Both the position numbers and the translations under genes were made by a program. From Bog-473 sp963704355 (GTDB taxonomy: Bacteria; Actinomycetota; Acidimicrobiia; Acidimicrobiales; RAAP-2): 64,000 nt of DNA. Where the stretch lies: the NCBI GenBank assembly GCA_963704355.1, contig OY969891.1:248001-312000 (forward strand), given 5' to 3'. The notes under the pieces are model-generated. The model searched no databases. It was not told the origin of the DNA and was given only the letters and a program-made list of their open reading frames with translations. Shown here piece after piece: positions 60,993-64,000 of the stretch. Position 1 is the first letter of the stretch; every line of letters starts with the position of its first letter.

Positions 60993-61828
60993 GCGTTCGC
61001 GCTCGCGCGCGCCGCCTCGGCCAGGGTGCGCAGGAGGGCGACGGCGCCGGCAGCGCCGGCCACGGTGAGGTCGGCGTGCGCGGCCACCTCGGGGGGGCTC
61101 TCGGGGTCGACGGCGGCAACGCGGACGGCATGGAGGGGTCGGCCGTCCGGCGCCCTGAGCGCTTCGAGCGCGTCGAAGGCGGGCAGGTCGCCCTTGTCGT
61201 CGCCGAACGCGGCCACCGCACTGAGCCGCCTGGCGTACTCGTCGGCCAGCGAGCGCACCACCGTCCCCTTGTCGACCTCGATCGGCGGGCGCAGCTCGCG
61301 TTCGTGGCGGCCCTCGTGTATGGCGAGGCCGCGGGCCGCGTGCTCGCGCTCGACGAACGCCACGACCCAGTCCTTCTGGTCCAGTGCATGGCGCCAGTGC
61401 AAGGTGACGGTCAGGCCCTTGGGCTCGACGTACACGCCGGGCGGTGCCGTCGCCGTCGCTTCGGCCACCACCGCATTTATGACGGCGGCCCACCTGTCGT
61501 GCTCGGGGCCGCGTAGCGCGCGCTCGAGCCCGTAGAGGCCGACGAGCAGCACGCCCTTGGCCGAGCCCAGCACCTCATCGAGGAACGCGGTGGGCCGCCC
61601 CGAGACCACGGCCACAAGCGCGAACGGAACGGCCAGGTCGGCCAGCAGTGCCGGGACCCCGGGCAGCGGGCGCGCGTCGCGTGGGTCCTTGACGATGGCG
61701 GCGAGCGTCCCGTCGAAATCGAGGAACAGCGCGCCGCGGGCCGGGTGCTCGGCCAGCGGCCGGAGGAGGTGCGGGAGGGTCGCCGGCTCTGCGTCCCCGG
61801 CTTGCCCGCCGGCGCCGGGCGGCGTCAG
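60983..61828 (-). CDS. Trehalose-phosphatase (OtsB)-like HAD enzyme, apparent CTG start
   Basis: The frame encodes a complete HAD phosphatase: LFLDFDGTLAAIVKDPRDA at 34-52 holds the catalytic Asp pair, VSGRP near 75 and the C-terminal GDDKGD near 208 the metal Asp. GTG 61615 would cut off the catalytic motif, and no ATG, GTG or TTG exists in frame upstream. A CTG at 61828 overlaps the preceding TGA stop as CTGA, exactly like the ATGA/GTGA couplings seen elsewhere here, giving 281 residues. OtsB removes phosphate from trehalose-6-phosphate. The gene faces the GT20 gene with a 10-base overlap of 3' ends. Confidence 0.75.
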   Translation of the reverse strand: MTPPGAGGQAGDAEPATLPHLLRPLAEHPARGALFLDFDGTLAAIVKDPRDARPLPGVPALLADLAVPFALVAVVSGRPTAFLDEVLGSAKGVLLVGLYGLERALRGPEHDRWAAVINAVVAEATATAPPGVYVEPKGLTVTLHWRHALDQKDWVVAFVEREHAARGLAIHEGRHERELRPPIEVDKGTVVRSLADEYARRLSAVAAFGDDKGDLPAFDALEALRAPDGRPLHAVRVAAVDPESPPEVAAHADLTVAGAAGAVALLRTLAEAARASANAQA

Positions 61829-62451
61829 GAGGCGGCCGCCCCCGAGGCCAGGTCCTCGCCGATGAGGACGACGACTTGGGTGCCCGTCACCCCCGAGACC
61901 GGCACCGAGGACGTGAAGGGCAGCACCTGAGCCGGCTTGACCCCGATCGCCGTCGCGATCGAGGCCGCCGCCTCCTGCTTTCCCGGCGCGTAGTAGACGG
62001 CCGAGGTGGCCTCGGTGGTGGAGGCGTCGATCGGGGTCTGCATGGCCCAGCCGCCGGCGCCGATGACCGTCGTGTAATGCTCGGCCAAGCCGTTGGTGTT
62101 CGTCGCGTTGGCCACGGTCACAGCCACCGCGCTGTGCGGCTGCGTCGTCGTGGTCGTGGTCTTGCCCCCATGATGGTGGCTGGACGCCGCCGTGGTCGTG
62201 GTGTGCGACGCCCCGCCGGCGGCGCTGCTCGAGGTCGTGGAACCGCCGGGGGCGGACGTGGTGGTGGTGCTCGAGGATGCCGGGGGCACGGTGGTCTGCG
62301 CGCTGCTGGCCGGCGAGGTCACGGTCGGGCGGGTCCCGACGGCGACGAGGACGGCCACGGCGGCGATGAAGGCGACGAGGACGACGGCGGCTCGGACGGC
62401 GGACAGCGAGCCGGAGAATCCCCCCGAGTGCTGCGGCCGGTCGTCAGTCAT
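61825..62451 (-). CDS. LytR C-terminal-domain membrane protein
   Basis: A 208-residue protein. The cytoplasmic N-terminus (1-20) is followed by one membrane helix (about 21-41, AAVVLVAFIAAVAVLVAVG). A Ser/Thr-rich linker with TTTT and HHH runs comes next (about 50-105). The LytR_C domain closes it (about 107-205: AVAVTVANATNTNGLAEHYT). LytR_C domains occur on cell-wall ligases and other surface proteins and are of uncertain function. ATG 62451 is used. Its stop overlaps the OtsB-like start, so the two are coupled. Confidence 0.82.
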   Translation of the reverse strand: MTDDRPQHSGGFSGSLSAVRAAVVLVAFIAAVAVLVAVGTRPTVTSPASSAQTTVPPASSSTTTTSAPGGSTTSSSAAGGASHTTTTAASSHHHGGKTTTTTTQPHSAVAVTVANATNTNGLAEHYTTVIGAGGWAMQTPIDASTTEATSAVYYAPGKQEAAASIATAIGVKPAQVLPFTSSVPVSGVTGTQVVVLIGEDLASGAAAS

Positions 62452-62546
62452 GTGGCGCCCAGCCTGCCGTGCCACCCGGACCGAAGCAAGCCTTTCCGCT
62501 GGTAGGAACGGGGGGTGGCCGGGCCGAGCGGTAGTCTGAGCACAGC

Positions 62547-62619
62547 GCCCGAGTAGCTCAGTCGGTAGAGCACTTCACTTGTAATGAAGATGTCGCGGGT
62601 TCGATTCCTGCCTCGGGCT
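62547..62619 (+). tRNA. tRNA-Thr (UGU anticodon)
   Basis: A 73-base cloverleaf. Acceptor GCCCGAG pairs with CTCGGGC, discriminator T. Stem CTTCA/TGAAG encloses loop CTTGTAA with anticodon TGT at 62580-62582. The T-arm GCGGGTTCGATTCCTGC is intact, and CCA is not encoded. Confidence 0.95.
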
Positions 62620-62623
62620 CGGT

Positions 62624-62645
62624 GGGTCAGTGACAAAACTGACCC
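62624..62645 (+). terminator. Hairpin just after tRNA-Thr
   Basis: GGGTCAG (62624-62630) and CTGACCC (62639-62645) form a 7-bp stem with loop TGACAAAA, starting four bases after the tRNA. No T-run follows. It could end the tRNA transcript or be the edge of the neighbouring mobile element. Confidence 0.5.
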
Positions 62646-62804
62646 CTCCGCAGCGACAGAACTCGCCATAAGGCATCACCATTTTGCAGCAAGGGTGTCT
62701 CACATCCCCGATGCGGTGCTGCGAAGGGTCACTGAGCTGAAGCGGGGGTGCGATGGAGCGGTCGCGGACGCGCCTGTTAGGGCTCGTGTGCGCGGCGGTC
62801 AGGT

Positions 62805-64000
62805 TCAGTCGGCCACAGCTGGGGGTGGTCGGTAGTCGGTGATGCTCATGCGCCGTCGTCGAGCCCGCTCGGCCACCTTGGGCTCTTCGCCAGCCCCCAC
62901 GAGGTTCCGGAAGGCGGCGATCTTGCGGAAGTTGGCCGCCATGAGGAGCAGGCCCACAAAGAGACTCTGGGCGGCGATGCCGCGGACACGGCGGCGTCCC
63001 GGTGTTTGGAGGGACTCGTGCGCGGGGTCCTTCACGTAGCCGTTCGTGCCCTCGATGGTGTTGCGGTAGGTGGCATAGACACCAGCCCATTCGGGCGATC
63101 CGAAGGCGAGGTCCTGGCGGTGCCGGGCTCCGACGTCAGGGGCGATGGTGACCGCGCTTTGGGTGCACACCTTGGGCGGATCCGCCGGAGGGTCGAGCAC
63201 GGGGACCTTGCCGAGGGCCAGGGGCGCCGCCTCCGGACGAAGCGCACAGCACAGGCGCGGGTGCTCGCCGCGGGCCGGACAGGCGAAGCGCTCATAACCG
63301 TCGTCGTCGGGTCCCTCCTTGCGCACCAAGCGCCATGATCTCCTGGCCTCGATGCGTGCCGCATAGGTGGGCGCGTCGATGGTCCCCGCGCGTAACTGCG
63401 TGCTGGCCTGGACCAAGTCGGTGGGCATGGCGGGGCAGTAGAAGGTCCCCTCGACCATGACCGCGCCCGCGCTATTGGCCCCGCGCCCGAGCTCGGTCTC
63501 CTTGTAGTCCATGACGAGTGAGTACCCGAGCGCGCGCACCGGCAGGTGGAAGGACTCGGGACGGGCTTGGCTATAACCACGGTCGGCCCCCAAGAAGCCC
63601 GCCGGGTAGCCCCTCTCGCGCACAGACGTGAGCAGGCGCACGGCGGTGCCGCCGGGATCCTCGCCGGGGCGCCCGAGGCAGGCGCCGAGCACCAAGTTGG
63701 GATGCGTGGGCACCGCGCCAGGTGGACGTCCCATGGTCACGATGGTGGCTTCTTGGGCCCAGAACAGCTTGCGCAGCTTCTTTCCTGTCGGGCCGACCAT
63801 CTCGCGGTGGTCGCCCTCGCGCACATACCAGCCTCCGTCGGGATCACTCGCAGACGTGCCCGCCCGTGCCGAAGGGCCGCGGCTGAAGAGCGGGACGACG
63901 GTGGCGTCGAGACCGGCCGAGCCGTCGAAGGTCCCGAGCTCGGCACTCGAGCACGCCATGAGCGAGGCCTCGATCAGATCGTTCACGACCGACTCGAGGC
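62805..64000 (-). mobile_element. Transposase, DDE type, 5' end beyond window
   Basis: The minus-strand frame runs from TGA 62805 to the right edge without a stop, so at least 398 codons are present and the N-terminus is missing. DDE-like acids may be Asp in FLGADRGYSQARP and Glu in RNTIEGTNGYVKDPAHE. The C-terminus GIAAQSLFVGLLLMAANFRK is typical of IS4/IS1182-related transposases. I cannot name the IS family with confidence. It lies 186 bases from tRNA-Thr. Inverted repeats of the element are not visible within the window. Confidence 0.75.

Overview
The window is strongly GC-rich, has very short gaps, many 4-bp ATGA/GTGA gene overlaps and frequent GTG starts. Several genes have no visible Shine-Dalgarno site but carry a TANNNT box 6-8 bases before the start codon. 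Gene content points to a high-GC actinobacterium: a HemQ-type coproheme decarboxylase, a DosR/DevR-like response regulator beside a UspA protein, glucosyl-3-phosphoglycerate synthase, a DUF664 remnant, a DUF6458 protein and a CIRCE-controlled groEL. The secreted repeat-propeller protein and the sortase/substrate pair suggest class Acidimicrobiia. That assignment is an inference; no marker gene here settles it.

Layout. 0-9 kb: the start of a cation/proton antiporter (cut by the window edge), a metallophosphoesterase, an HSL-type esterase, an acetyl-CoA hydrolase/transferase, a DosR-like regulator divergent from a universal stress protein, an operon of a GNAT acetyltransferase with an HDAC-like deacetylase, and a zinc alcohol dehydrogenase. 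9-12 kb: a 76-bp element closed by perfect 13-bp inverted repeats, a NUDIX hydrolase and a CYTH-CHAD protein. 12-17 kb: a cell-surface block of a Ser/Gly-rich single-pass protein, a sortase with a long C-terminal extension, its probable substrate, and a TauE-type permease. 17-28 kb: an lhr-pxpA-pxpBC operon (Lhr helicase plus ATP-dependent 5-oxoprolinase), a methyltransferase-patatin-small membrane protein operon, and a pair of genes one of which looks like a nuclease-dead PD-(D/E)XK protein.

28-36 kb: typA, a VOC protein, tRNA-Ser(UGA), two tandem paralogous coiled-coil membrane proteins (the second fused to a GH43 propeller), a DUF6458 protein, a stand-alone 5'-3' exonuclease and an ECF42-type sigma factor with its DGPF partner. 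36-45 kb: a frameshifted MFS exporter, an amidohydrolase-VOC-VOC operon, pheA, and larB-larC translationally coupled to a group II PLP decarboxylase. 45-53 kb: a DsbA/FrnE oxidoreductase, gene remnants, a six-repeat secreted propeller protein, an amidase, a second MFS exporter, a GNAT and a NUDIX gene.

53-64 kb: a 23-bp tandem repeat, a hemQ-larE-NIL operon (so larB, larC and larE are all in the window but at two loci; no larA is seen), groEL with CIRCE, thrC coupled to a ubiquitin-like sulfur carrier, gpgS coupled to a GT20 synthase and facing an OtsB-like phosphatase that appears to start at CTG, a LytR_C-domain membrane protein, tRNA-Thr(UGU) and a transposase running off the right edge.

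Most of the window is ordinary chromosomal content rather than an island. The least routine parts are the sortase block, the TCLGG/GH43 tandem, the thrC-sulfur-carrier pair, the GT20/OtsB arrangement and the 76-bp inverted-repeat element.
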